Positions 1-6,294 are shown, counted from the stretch's first letter. The stretch is 6,857 bases of DNA from an uncultured Planctomycetaceae bacterium (GCA_937904535.1 CALELC010000023.1:1-6857); one strand, 5' to 3'. Program-made: numbers and translations. Notes: generated from the letters alone by a model not told the origin.

Positions 1-2736
1 CAGACGCTCGACCGGATCGCGGCCGAAGCAGAAGCCGCTGCCGACGAGGGGATCCAGTTGCTGGTACTTTCCGACCGCGCGGTCAGCAAGACCCGCGTCG
101 CCGTCAGTTCGTTGCTGGCGATCGGGGCGGTTCACCATCACTTGGTCAAGCAGGCCAAGCGGACCCGTGTCGGCTTGGTGATCGAGAGCGGTGAAGCCCG
201 CGAGGTGCATCATCACTGCTTGCTGATCGGCTATGGCGCCGACGCGATCAATCCTTATCTGGCGTTTGAATCGCTGTGGCAAGCGCGTCGCGACGGCTTG
301 CTGCCCGAGCGGTTTGACAACGACGACAAGATTGTCTCGGCCTATCGCAAGGGCGTCGCCAAGGGGATGCTCAAGGTGATGGCCAAGATGGGCATCAGCA
401 CGTTGCAGAGCTACAAGGGAGCCCAGATCTTCGAAGCGCTCGGCCTCAAGGACGAAGTGATCGATGTCTGTTTCTGCGGCACGCCCAGCCGAATCGAGGG
501 CGTGACGTTCGATGTGTTGGCCGAAGAAACGCTCCGCCGGCATTCGCTCGGGTTCCCGGAACGCGGCGATCATCGCTCGGTGCAGTTGCCCAACCTCGGC
601 GAGTATCACTGGCGGGCGGAAGGCGAAAAGCACGCCTGGAGCCCGACGGCGATCAGCGATCTGCAGATCGCGGCTCGCAACAATAACGAAGATGCGTACT
701 GGCGTTTCGCCAAGACTGTCAATGAGGACAACCGCAACCGTTGCTCGCTCCGCGGCCTGCTGGAACTTCAAGAAGGTGTCGCCGGTCCGCCGGTGCCGCT
801 GGAAGAGGTTCAACCGGCGAAGGAAATCGTCAAGCGATTCTGCACCGGCGCGATGAGCCTCGGTAGCATCAGCGCTGAGTCGCATGAGACCTTGGCCATC
901 GCCATGAACCGCCTCGGCGGCAAAAGCAATACGGGCGAAGGGGGCGAGGATCCGGCGCGGTTCCAGCCGCTGCCTAACGGCGACTCCAAGCGATCAGCGA
1001 TCAAGCAGGTGGCGTCGGGACGCTTCGGCGTCACCATCGAGTACCTGACCAATGCGGACGAACTGCAGATCAAGATCAGCCAAGGCGCGAAGCCCGGTGA
1101 GGGTGGCGAATTGCCCGGCAAGAAAGTCGACAAGACGATTGCCCGGATCCGCTACAGCACGCCTGGCGTGGGCCTGATCAGCCCGCCGCCGCACCACGAC
1201 ATCTACTCGATCGAGGACTTGTCGCAGCTGATTCACGACCTGAAGAACAGCAACCCGTCGGCGCGGATCAGCGTCAAGTTGGTGAGCGAAGTCGGGGTGG
1301 GCGTGGTCGCTTCGGGCGTTGCCAAGGCGCATGCCGACCACATCCTGATCGCCGGTGACAACGGCGGTACGGGTGCTTCGCCGCTGACCAGCATCAAGCA
1401 CGCGGGTTTGCCGTGGGAAATGGGGATCGCCGAAGCACATCAAGTGCTGGTGCTCAACAACCTGCGTAGCCGCGTGGTGCTGCAGACCGACGGCGGCTTG
1501 AAAACCGGCCGCGATGTTGTGATTGCCGCGTTGCTGGGAGCCGAAGAGTTCGGCTTTGCCACCGCGCCGCTGGTGACACTCGGTTGCATCATGATGCGAA
1601 AGTGTCACCTGAATACCTGTCCGGTCGGCATCGCCACGCAAGATCCCGAGTTGCGGAAGAAGTTCCGCGGCAAGCCAGAGCATGTGGTCAACTACCTGTT
1701 CATGGTCGCCGAGGATGCTCGCCGGATCATGGCGAAGCTTGGATTCCGCACGATCGACGAGATGGTTGGCCGCAGCGACGTGCTGCGGACCGACGCGGCG
1801 ATCCGTCACTGGAAGAGTGATGGACTGGACCTGACGGCGGTTCTGGCTCCGGCCAAGAAGCCGCACGCCGATGTCGGCACTCGCTGGCAAATGCCGCAGG
1901 ATCACGGTCTGGAAAAATCGCTCGACATGACAACGATCGTCCCGGCAGCAGCTCCGGCGCTGGAGCGTGGCGAGTCGGTGGTGATCGAGTCGCCGGTCGT
2001 CAACATCAACCGTACCGTCGGGACGATCCTCTCGCACGAGATCGCCAAGCGATACGGCCAACAGGGCCTGCCGGAGGATACGGTTACGATCCGCCTGTCG
2101 GGTTCAGCCGGGCAAAGTCTCGGCGCGTTCTTGGCACGGGGCGTGACAATCCAGCTCGAAGGCGATGCCAACGATTACGTCGGCAAGGGACTTTCGGGCG
2201 GCCGGGTGATCGTCTATCCGCCGCGGGAAAGCAGCTTCGTCGCTTCGGAAAACATCATCGTTGGCAACGTCTGCTTGTATGGGGCGACCAGCGGAGAGGC
2301 CTATTTCCGCGGTCGCGCTGCCGAACGTTTCTGCGTGCGTAACAGCGGTGCCTATGCGGTCGTCGAAGGTGTGGGTGACCATGGTTGCGAGTACATGACC
2401 GGTGGTCGCGCCCTGATCCTCGGCACGACCGGACGCAACTTTGCCGCCGGGATGTCCGGCGGGATTGCGTATGTCTGGGACGAAGACGGCAGCTTCCCGA
2501 TGAACTGCAACCTCGCCACCGTGGAACTGATGAAGATTTCCTCGGGTGCCGAGGAGGAAGAGGTGCTGGCGATGGTGCGTCGGCATCTGCAGTTCACCGG
2601 CAGCCAACAGGCCCAGCGGGCACTGGAGGATTGGCCACAGTTCTTGCAGCAGTGCGTCAAGGTGATGCCGACCGACTACAAGGCAGTGCTCGAAGAAATG
2701 GAGCAAACGGCCGAGGTCGAGACGGCTGCCGTTTAG
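1..2736 (+). CDS. gltB: Glutamate synthase (GOGAT) large subunit, C-terminal ~911 residues (5' partial)
   Basis: This is the large subunit of glutamate synthase, which makes two glutamates from glutamine and 2-oxoglutarate in the cytoplasm. The frame is open from base 1, so the gene begins upstream. The N-terminal glutaminase domain and part of the central domain, about 600 residues, are missing; full-length GltB is about 1,500 residues. Counting from base 1, residues 1-215 are the end of the central domain (LLVLSDR, AIGAVHHH, GYGADAINPYLAFE). Residues 217-600 are the FMN-binding synthase barrel (GAMSLGSIS at 283-291, SQGAKPGEGGELPG near 360, GDNGGTGASP). The 3Fe-4S cysteines are present as Cx5Cx4C at 529, 535 and 540 in CIMMRKCHLNTCPVG. 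Residues from about 630 onward form the GXGXG beta-helix (GSAGQSLGAF at 701-710). No frameshift is visible and the gene ends at TAG. The small subunit gene gltD does not follow; it may lie upstream or elsewhere. Confidence 0.97.
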   Translation, partial: QTLDRIAAEAEAAADEGIQLLVLSDRAVSKTRVAVSSLLAIGAVHHHLVKQAKRTRVGLVIESGEAREVHHHCLLIGYGADAINPYLAFESLWQARRDGLLPERFDNDDKIVSAYRKGVAKGMLKVMAKMGISTLQSYKGAQIFEALGLKDEVIDVCFCGTPSRIEGVTFDVLAEETLRRHSLGFPERGDHRSVQLPNLGEYHWRAEGEKHAWSPTAISDLQIAARNNNEDAYWRFAKTVNEDNRNRCSLRGLLELQEGVAGPPVPLEEVQPAKEIVKRFCTGAMSLGSISAESHETLAIAMNRLGGKSNTGEGGEDPARFQPLPNGDSKRSAIKQVASGRFGVTIEYLTNADELQIKISQGAKPGEGGELPGKKVDKTIARIRYSTPGVGLISPPPHHDIYSIEDLSQLIHDLKNSNPSARISVKLVSEVGVGVVASGVAKAHADHILIAGDNGGTGASPLTSIKHAGLPWEMGIAEAHQVLVLNNLRSRVVLQTDGGLKTGRDVVIAALLGAEEFGFATAPLVTLGCIMMRKCHLNTCPVGIATQDPELRKKFRGKPEHVVNYLFMVAEDARRIMAKLGFRTIDEMVGRSDVLRTDAAIRHWKSDGLDLTAVLAPAKKPHADVGTRWQMPQDHGLEKSLDMTTIVPAAAPALERGESVVIESPVVNINRTVGTILSHEIAKRYGQQGLPEDTVTIRLSGSAGQSLGAFLARGVTIQLEGDANDYVGKGLSGGRVIVYPPRESSFVASENIIVGNVCLYGATSGEAYFRGRAAERFCVRNSGAYAVVEGVGDHGCEYMTGGRALILGTTGRNFAAGMSGGIAYVWDEDGSFPMNCNLATVELMKISSGAEEEEVLAMVRRHLQFTGSQQAQRALEDWPQFLQQCVKVMPTDYKAVLEEMEQTAEVETAAV

Positions 2737-2756
2737 TCACCACCGGTCAACGAAAA

Positions 2757-2787
2757 CGGCCGGCTTTCCACAGGTGAAAGCCGGCCG
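2757..2787. terminator. Bidirectional hairpin terminator between convergent gltB and lipoprotein gene
   Basis: A perfect 12-bp GC-rich inverted repeat (arm CGGCCGGCTTTC, 2757-2768, and its complement, 2776-2787) encloses a 7-base loop. It starts 20 bases after the gltB stop, where two convergent units meet. On the minus strand the stem is followed directly by TTTT (plus-strand AAAA at 2753-2756), the classic intrinsic-terminator layout. On the plus strand the stem is followed by GAGCGTTTG-like sequence with only a short, delayed T run. It therefore probably ends both transcripts but looks optimised for the minus strand. A smaller 6-bp hairpin (GCAGTG/CACTGC, 2819-2835) lies between it and the lipoprotein stop codon. 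Confidence 0.8.
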
Positions 2788-2841
2788 AGCGTTTGTGCCT
2801 CAAGGCAATGTGGAGCAAGCAGTGGTCAGCACTGCCTGCGT

Positions 2842-2991
2842 TTAGTTCAACTTGACCGAACCTGGATCTTCCAACGCCGCTTCGTTGAAGTTCGGATTTT
2901 CACGGGGATCAGGACGGGATTCACCGCATCCGACCGACGCCAAGCAGGCGCAGGCAAACAGAGCAAGCATTGCGGACTTCAGAGCAAGCAT
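2842..2991 (-). CDS. Small (49 aa) putative lipoprotein, hypothetical
   Basis: I do not recognise this protein beyond its layout. From the start at 2991 it encodes a signal peptide (MLALKSAMLALFACACLASVG) with one Lys and a hydrophobic core, ending at a lipobox-like SVGC. Cys22 would become the lipid-modified first residue of a 28-residue, polar, Pro/Asn/Glu-rich mature peptide (PDPRENPNFNEAALEDPG). The -3 lipobox residue is Ser rather than the usual Leu/Val/Ile, so lipidation is likely but not certain. The frame can be extended upstream to 3072, but that would put a charged, Arg-rich, unconserved-looking tail in front of the signal peptide and run through the intercistronic hairpin. The start at 2991 also has an AGGA ribosome-binding site 6 bases upstream. 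The gene sits 117 bases downstream of the DUF1559 gene on the same strand and is probably its operon partner, exported to the periplasmic side of a membrane. Confidence 0.7.
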   Translation of the reverse strand: MLALKSAMLALFACACLASVGCGESRPDPRENPNFNEAALEDPGSVKLN

Positions 2992-2992
2992 T
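2959..2992. repeat. 13-nt direct repeat duplicating the lipoprotein start region
   Basis: CAGAGCAAGCATT occurs at 2959-2971 and again at 2980-2992, 21 bases (seven codons) apart. On the coding strand each copy reads AATG CTT GCT CTG, so the first residues MLAL are repeated as MLALKSAMLALFA. The repeat therefore provides two possible start codons in the same frame (2991 and 2970) and lengthens the hydrophobic signal peptide. Confidence 0.8.
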
Positions 2993-2997
2993 CGATT

Positions 2998-3002
2998 TCC
3001 TA
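2998..3002 (-). promoter_or_regulatory. Ribosome-binding site deciding the start of the 49-aa lipoprotein
   Basis: On the minus strand TAGGA (plus-strand TCCTA) lies 6 bases before the ATG at 2991-2989. This supports that ATG over the longer frame starting at 3072. Confidence 0.55.
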
Positions 3003-3031
3003 CTGAGACAAGTAACAACTGACGGAACAGA

Positions 3032-3068
3032 ATAGGCCGGCGCCGCGACGAATCTGGCACCGGCCTAT
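3032..3068 (-). terminator. Intercistronic hairpin between DUF1559 gene and small lipoprotein gene
   Basis: A 9-bp perfect stem (ATAGGCCGG at 3032-3040 with CCGGCCTAT at 3060-3068) continues inward, after one C/A mismatch, with three more pairs (GCC/GGC) around an 11-base loop. It lies 40 bases past the DUF1559 stop and 40 bases before the lipoprotein start. The minus-strand sequence after the stem (TCTGTTCC) lacks a continuous T run. It may be a partial terminator or mRNA-stabilising element that lowers lipoprotein expression relative to the pseudopilin. Complete termination is less likely because no separate promoter for the lipoprotein is evident. Confidence 0.55.
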
Positions 3069-3108
3069 CCATGATAACACTTTCGACAGGGACTTTCGTC
3101 CACGCCGA

Positions 3109-4146
3109 CTAGTTACGCGGGTCCAACGACGTGTTGCCGTCGGCAATCGCGTTGATCTTCACCCACGTGCCAAAGTTGACTGTTTCGCCAATGAAGGCCA
3201 CGCTGCCGTCGGCGTAAACCGACTGAATCCCGCCAGGGTGGTAGCTCGACGGACCATGCCATTCAGCATTCGGTCCCCAAGCAGCCAAGTAGGTGGGGGG
3301 ATAGCTGTGGGGGCTGGCCTTGAACCACGTGCCCGATGTCTTGGCGGTGCCGTCGACGTTCACCGTATTGGGTGGCGATGGATTCCCTTCGTTGGCGCCC
3401 CACCCGGCATGAGCCGTGGCGACCATGGCCGCGCGGAACACCCGGCCGGTCCCGACCCGACGAACCCCCGAATTGACCGTCCGAATCGGGCCACCGCCAT
3501 GGCCAGCGGCATCGGTCTCGGAGACCACGATCGTGTTCGACGTACCGTCTGTAATGTCTCGCATCCGGTGCGTCTTGGTCACAGTGAACAGACCGCTCAT
3601 TTCCGAGGTCTTTTGAATTTGGTCCCCAGCAGCCTCGGGCCAAGTTGTCGGCCCCACTTGGGCGGACGGGTGCCAGTGGTAGCCCTCACTCCCAGCGTAG
3701 CTGGTGTGTGCAATCCCATGCGTGTCATCAACGCCGCGACTGCCGGCATCCGAAGGGCAGCGCAGAGCCGGGATCACCTGACTGACAACGGTTTGCCCAT
3801 TTGGCAGCGTTTGCCCCCAAATCGGCAAATTCTTGTTGATCGCGTCATACAACCCTTGCTGCTCGATGAACGGCAAGGTCATCACGATCCACGTGTGGTG
3901 ATACGGCAAGGTGAAGGGAGCTTTGCCGACACCCCAAATCGCAGCCGGGGGGAAAGTGTTGTACGTGTCGTGATAGTTCTGCAGCGACAAGCCGATCTGC
4001 TTCAGGTTGTTCTGGCAGCTCATTCGTCGGGCGGCTTCCCGCGCCGACTGCACAGCTGGCAATAACAGCCCCACCATCACCCCTATGATTGCGATCACTA
4101 CCAACAGCTCGACCAACGTAAAGGCCGACCTCATCCGAACTTTCAT
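3109..4146 (-). CDS. DUF1559 domain-containing pseudopilin-like protein (345 aa)
   Basis: This belongs to the planctomycete DUF1559 (SBP_bac_10-like) family of type II/IV pilin-like proteins; the molecular function of the family is not firmly established. Residues 1-8 (MKVRMRSA) are a short basic leader. The cleavage/methylation motif FTLVELLVVIAIIG starts at Phe9, with the conserved Glu at +5 (Glu13), and the transmembrane/pilin helix spans about 9-31. It continues with AREAARR and NNLKQ (46-50). Family landmarks follow: CPSD (130-133), DGTSNT (200-205), HPGG (303-306) and ADGSVAFI (312-319). Cleavage would follow Ala8 instead of the canonical Gly. The ATG at 4146 has AGGGA 6 bases upstream; starting at Met5 would leave only a four-residue leader. 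It probably leads an operon with the 49-aa lipoprotein and is expected to be inserted in the inner membrane and processed by a prepilin peptidase. Confidence 0.93.
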   Translation of the reverse strand: MKVRMRSAFTLVELLVVIAIIGVMVGLLLPAVQSAREAARRMSCQNNLKQIGLSLQNYHDTYNTFPPAAIWGVGKAPFTLPYHHTWIVMTLPFIEQQGLYDAINKNLPIWGQTLPNGQTVVSQVIPALRCPSDAGSRGVDDTHGIAHTSYAGSEGYHWHPSAQVGPTTWPEAAGDQIQKTSEMSGLFTVTKTHRMRDITDGTSNTIVVSETDAAGHGGGPIRTVNSGVRRVGTGRVFRAAMVATAHAGWGANEGNPSPPNTVNVDGTAKTSGTWFKASPHSYPPTYLAAWGPNAEWHGPSSYHPGGIQSVYADGSVAFIGETVNFGTWVKINAIADGNTSLDPRN

Positions 4147-4190
4147 AGCCGTTCCCTAGATAGGAAATAGAAAAAGAAAAGAAGCGCGTA
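4147..4190 (-). promoter_or_regulatory. Pyrimidine-rich 5' leader of the minus-strand DUF1559 gene
   Basis: Read on the minus strand, this leader is almost pure C/T from 4190 to about 4159 (CTTCTTTTCTTTTTCTATTT and onward), followed by AGGGAA and the ATG. It contains the 9-mer TTTCTATTT (plus coordinates 4165-4173), which also occurs upstream of the other DUF1559 gene at 5240-5248. A role in translation initiation, for example S1-type binding, is inference. Confidence 0.4.
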
Positions 4191-4274
4191 GGACTCAGCC
4201 AACGGATGCTTTCGTATCCGACTCCCACCTCTGTCGGACGCGGCGGATAACGTGGACTTCTGCCCCAGTAGCGC

Positions 4275-4303
4275 ACGATAGCGGCGCCTAGAACCACAGT
4301 CAA
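4275..4303 (-). promoter_or_regulatory. Sigma70-like promoter for the minus-strand DUF1559 gene
   Basis: On the minus strand TTGACT (4303-4298; 5 of 6 consensus) is separated by exactly 17 bases from TATCGT (4280-4275; 4 of 6 consensus). Transcription would start near 4268, giving a leader of roughly 120 bases before the ATG at 4146. It is the best promoter match I found in the gene-free region. Confidence 0.45.
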
Positions 4304-4334
4304 GCGAGCTTTACCCCCCAGCTATCAATATCTC

Positions 4335-4356
4335 GATCCACAATCGTTGTGGGATC
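4335..4356. repeat. Short inverted repeat upstream of the DUF1559 promoter (possible operator)
   Basis: GATCCACAA (4335-4343) pairs with TTGTGG-G-ATC (4347-4356) with a single bulged base and a TCG spacer. It sits about 30 bases upstream of the predicted -35 box. This is a plausible regulator-binding dyad or a small hairpin; nothing identifies a cognate protein. Confidence 0.3.
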
Positions 4357-4375
4357 AAATATGCCGAAAACTCCG

Positions 4376-4448
4376 GCTTGCCAGCACACGCTGCCGCCGC
4401 CCCCTGAGCCGCCACCCAGCGATTGAGTCGGCGGATGAGCCGGCAAGC
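4376..4448 (-). terminator. GC-rich imperfect stem-loop downstream of the acetyltransferase gene
   Basis: Outer arms GCTTGCCAG (4376-4384) and CCGGCAAGC (4440-4448) pair over nine positions with one G-U-type or mismatched position depending on strand. Inner arms CCGCCG (4394-4399) and CGGCGG (4429-4434) can pair inside it. It begins about 47 bases after the acetyltransferase stop codon on the minus strand. No T run follows, so it may be a Rho-independent-like 3' structure or simply a folded GC-rich spacer. Confidence 0.3.
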
Positions 4449-4494
4449 AAACGCAATGCCAACAGGAGGGGATCCGCCCCAGCCCGGCCCGCCG

Positions 4495-5046
4495 TTAAGA
4501 CAGCTTGCGGATCACTCGGCAAGGGTTTCCCGCGGCAAATACGTCGTCTGGAAGACTGCGGGTAACGACACTCCCCGCGCCGATCACTGATCGCGAACCG
4601 ATCGTCACCCCAGGGCAGATGATCGCTCCGCCACCAACCCAGACGTCGCTGCCGATTGCGACAGGCCGACCAAACTCTTGCGTCCGCCGTTGCGCCGCAT
4701 CCATCGGATGCATCGCCGTGTAGATCTGCACCGCCGGACCAAAGAAGCAGAACTCACCGATGTCTACCTGGCAGACATCGAGAATGATGCAATTGAAATT
4801 GAAATACACCCGCTGGCCAAGCCGGATATTGCTGCCGTAGTCGCAATAGAACGGCGGTTGCAGCCAAACCGTATCGCCTCCGCTCCCCAACAACTCCACC
4901 AGGATTTGCCGCCGCAGATCCTGCTCTTGCTCGCGCGTAGCATTGAGGTTCTGACACAGAGTCCGCGCGCGATCGCGAGCGGTTACCAACTCGGGATCGA
5001 GCGCATCATAAAGTTCGCCCGCCAGCATCTTGTCCCACTCACGCAT
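4495..5046 (-). CDS. maa: Maltose/galactoside O-acetyltransferase family protein (183 aa)
   Basis: This is a left-handed beta-helix (hexapeptide-repeat) acetyltransferase of the Maa/LacA/NodL group. These enzymes transfer acetyl from acetyl-CoA to a sugar hydroxyl in the cytoplasm. Its 183-residue length matches my recollection of E. coli Maa. The N-terminal alpha-helical domain (MLAGELYDA, then RARTLCQNLNATREQEQDLRRQIL) covers about residues 7-50. FYCDYGSNIRLG (66-77) and the hexapeptide coils follow. The catalytic histidine is His113 in YTAMHPMD, and the acetyl-CoA-site region is SDVWVGGGAIICPGVTIG. The C-terminus AAGNPCRVIRKL is typical. The ATG at 5046 is preceded by GAGGGG with an 8-base gap and gives the family-typical residues ahead of MLAGEL. 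The substrate cannot be read from sequence; the gene symbol marks the family, not proven maltose activity. It is divergent from the second DUF1559 gene. Confidence 0.9.
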   Translation of the reverse strand: MREWDKMLAGELYDALDPELVTARDRARTLCQNLNATREQEQDLRRQILVELLGSGGDTVWLQPPFYCDYGSNIRLGQRVYFNFNCIILDVCQVDIGEFCFFGPAVQIYTAMHPMDAAQRRTQEFGRPVAIGSDVWVGGGAIICPGVTIGSRSVIGAGSVVTRSLPDDVFAAGNPCRVIRKLS

Positions 5047-5273
5047 CCCCTAAACCCCTCGCTTGAGAACATCAACACCACCCATCCACTCATTAATTGT
5101 GACTCTTTAGCCTCATGGTGTGGAGCATCTAGTACGCCAGACGGAAGACAATTCTCTTCATTTCGGTACTCAGAGCGCGATGTTTGCTATTACCGCCCTA
5201 GCCGTTTTGGAAGGTGGCTTCTACACTATTGCGCTGGACTTTCTATTTGTCTCCTTTTCTTTTGAGAGAATTC
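5047..5273. other. Divergent intergenic region (acetyltransferase / second DUF1559 gene)
   Basis: Promoters for both flanking genes should lie here. No match with a proper -35/-10 pair is convincing. The best plus-strand candidate is an extended -10-like TGCTATTAC (5185-5193, approximate), without a good -35 box. The last 35 bases before the DUF1559 start are pyrimidine-rich. On the minus strand the only clear signal is the GAGGGG ribosome-binding site at 5055-5060. Confidence 0.5.
5239..5273 (+). promoter_or_regulatory. Pyrimidine-rich 5' leader of the plus-strand DUF1559 gene
   Basis: A C/T-rich run (CTTTCTATTTGTCTCC, then TTTTCTTTT) precedes a weak GAGAG ribosome-binding site and the ATG at 5274. 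The 9-mer TTTCTATTT (5240-5248) is the same as in the leader of the minus-strand DUF1559 gene, at a similar distance (25 versus 18 bases from the start codon). The remainder of the two leaders is only compositionally alike. Confidence 0.4.
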
Positions 5274-6242
5274 ATGGCAGTGGTTTCACGCCCCTCCAAC
5301 GGGCGTTCTCGCGTAAGTGCCGGTTTTACCCTGGTCGAGCTACTGGTCGTAATCGCAATCATTGGTGTGATGGTCGGATTGTTGCTTCCAGCTGTTCAAG
5401 CAGCACGCGAAGCGGCTCGTCGCATGCAGTGCACGAATAACCTCAAGCAGTGGACACTGGCGCTGCACAATCATGTTGATAGCCATCGTTATTTCTCGAT
5501 TGGTGCCAACCCTGACATTCGTAAAGTTGAAAACGGCCGCACCTACCGTCGCATCTCTTGGCCTGTTGAACTGTGGCCGTATGTCGAACAGAGCGCACTC
5601 TATGAGCGCTATGATTTCAACCTTGGCTTCTATGAAGCCCCGAACATGGAACTGGCGCGGACTCATGTGCCTGGCTACAGCTGCCCATCGGACAGCGGTG
5701 GCGCCGAACAAGCACATAGCGATCCCTACTGGCGTGTGATGGGCAACTACGTCACCAACATGGGGAACACCCACCTGCACCAAAACGCAGCCGACCAGCA
5801 AATTTTCAGCGGGTCGCCGTTTGGTGTGGGGCACGTCTACCGGATGGCAGACATCATCGACGGCACCTCCAACACCGCCTGCTTCTCGGAAATCATTGTG
5901 GCCTCGCCCGGACAGGTGAATGACAACCGCGGCGACATCCTCAACGACGAGGGAAGCCCCGCGTTCATGTCGATCCTCACTCCCAACTCGTCAAGCCCTG
6001 ACCAGATTCGGCAATGCAAGCCGACGGCCCAGGATCCGATCAACAATGAGTATCGCCAGATCCCATGCATGGTTGTTGCCAGCAACACCGAATATCAAAT
6101 CGCTGCGCGCAGCAAGCACCCCGGTGGTGTAGCGGTCAGCATGTGTGATGGATCGGTACGGTTTGTTACGGATTCGGTCGCCCACGACGTGTGGGTCGCG
6201 GCCCTGTCCGGAAAAGGTGGCGAAACACTGCAATTGCCGTAA
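5274..6242 (+). CDS. DUF1559 domain-containing pseudopilin-like protein (322 aa)
   Basis: This is the second DUF1559 family member, with a canonical prepilin leader: 17 residues ending in Gly17, then FTLVELLVVIAIIG from Phe18 with Glu22 at +5, and a pilin helix at about 18-40. AREAARRMQC and NNLKQ follow. Later landmarks are CPSD (137-140), DGTSNT (196-201), KHPGG (281-285) and CDGSVRFV (291-298). The ATG at 5274 is chosen over an in-frame GTG at 5214. The GTG would place 20 mostly hydrophobic residues before the basic leader and run through the pyrimidine-rich stretch. The first 45 residues after the cleavage site are nearly identical to those of the minus-strand paralogue, including IIGVMVGLLLPAVQ, while the C-terminal bodies differ strongly. 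A lipoprotein gene follows 136 bases downstream. It is expected to be membrane-anchored and processed by prepilin peptidase; its biological role is unknown. Confidence 0.93.
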   Translation: MAVVSRPSNGRSRVSAGFTLVELLVVIAIIGVMVGLLLPAVQAAREAARRMQCTNNLKQWTLALHNHVDSHRYFSIGANPDIRKVENGRTYRRISWPVELWPYVEQSALYERYDFNLGFYEAPNMELARTHVPGYSCPSDSGGAEQAHSDPYWRVMGNYVTNMGNTHLHQNAADQQIFSGSPFGVGHVYRMADIIDGTSNTACFSEIIVASPGQVNDNRGDILNDEGSPAFMSILTPNSSSPDQIRQCKPTAQDPINNEYRQIPCMVVASNTEYQIAARSKHPGGVAVSMCDGSVRFVTDSVAHDVWVAALSGKGGETLQLP

Positions 6243-6261
6243 GCCCCTGCTCAGTCTTTCT

Positions 6262-6294
6262 GGCGGCGGAGGATCCCTGTGCGGAACCGCCGCC
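6262..6294 (+). terminator. GC-rich hairpin after the plus-strand DUF1559 gene
   Basis: A perfect 8-bp stem (GGCGGCGG at 6262-6269 with CCGCCGCC at 6287-6294) has a 17-base loop, 19 bases after the DUF1559 stop. No T run follows, so it could be a weak terminator, an mRNA-stabilising 3' structure or an attenuator before the lipoprotein gene. Its position mirrors the hairpin at 3032-3068 in the other module. Confidence 0.4.

Larger units (their letters stand above)
4147..4494. other. 348-bp gene-free region between the acetyltransferase and DUF1559 genes
   Basis: No credible gene is visible. Starting from the DUF1559 side it holds the pyrimidine-rich leader, a small 5-bp hairpin (CGGAT/ATCCG, 4203-4220) and the candidate promoter at 4275-4303. 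An inverted repeat at 4335-4356 has arms GATCCACAA and TTGTGG(G)ATC, a 3-base loop and one bulged G; it lies just upstream of the promoter and could be an operator. The end nearest the acetyltransferase carries a GC-rich folded segment (4376-4448). Confidence 0.6.

Noticed and set aside
994..2061. Long minus-strand open frame (355 codons) opposite gltB
   Set aside because: It lies entirely antisense to well-conserved gltB domains. Its translation is rich in Arg/His/Asp in a way typical of the shadow of a GC-rich gene, with no recognisable domain.
2104..2706. 200-codon minus-strand open frame opposite the gltB C-terminus
   Set aside because: It is antisense to the conserved GXGXG domain, has no motif, and extends no plausible operon.
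2992..3072. Upstream 27-codon extension of the 49-aa lipoprotein
   Set aside because: It would pass through the intercistronic hairpin and place an Arg/Pro-rich tail ahead of a clear signal peptide. The internal ATG has a better ribosome-binding site.
3238..4065. 275-codon plus-strand open frame opposite the minus-strand DUF1559 gene
   Set aside because: The DUF1559 gene on the other strand has all its family landmarks. The plus-strand product has shadow-like composition and no signal or domain.
3845..4303. 152-codon minus-strand frame running from the gene-free region into the DUF1559 gene
   Set aside because: It overlaps the DUF1559 gene in another frame, contains the predicted promoter and leader, and shows no family resemblance.
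4376..4448. REP-like or mobile repeat element
   Set aside because: Only one copy of this GC-rich inverted repeat is in the window. With no second copy or target-site duplication, a repeat-family or mobile-element call is not supported.
4678..5265. 195-codon plus-strand frame opposite the acetyltransferase
   Set aside because: It is antisense to a full-length, motif-complete acetyltransferase gene and has no supporting feature of its own.
5214..5273. GTG-started N-terminal extension of the plus-strand DUF1559 protein
   Set aside because: It would put a hydrophobic stretch before the prepilin leader and translate the pyrimidine-rich leader shared with the paralogue. The ATG at 5274 gives a normal 17-residue leader.
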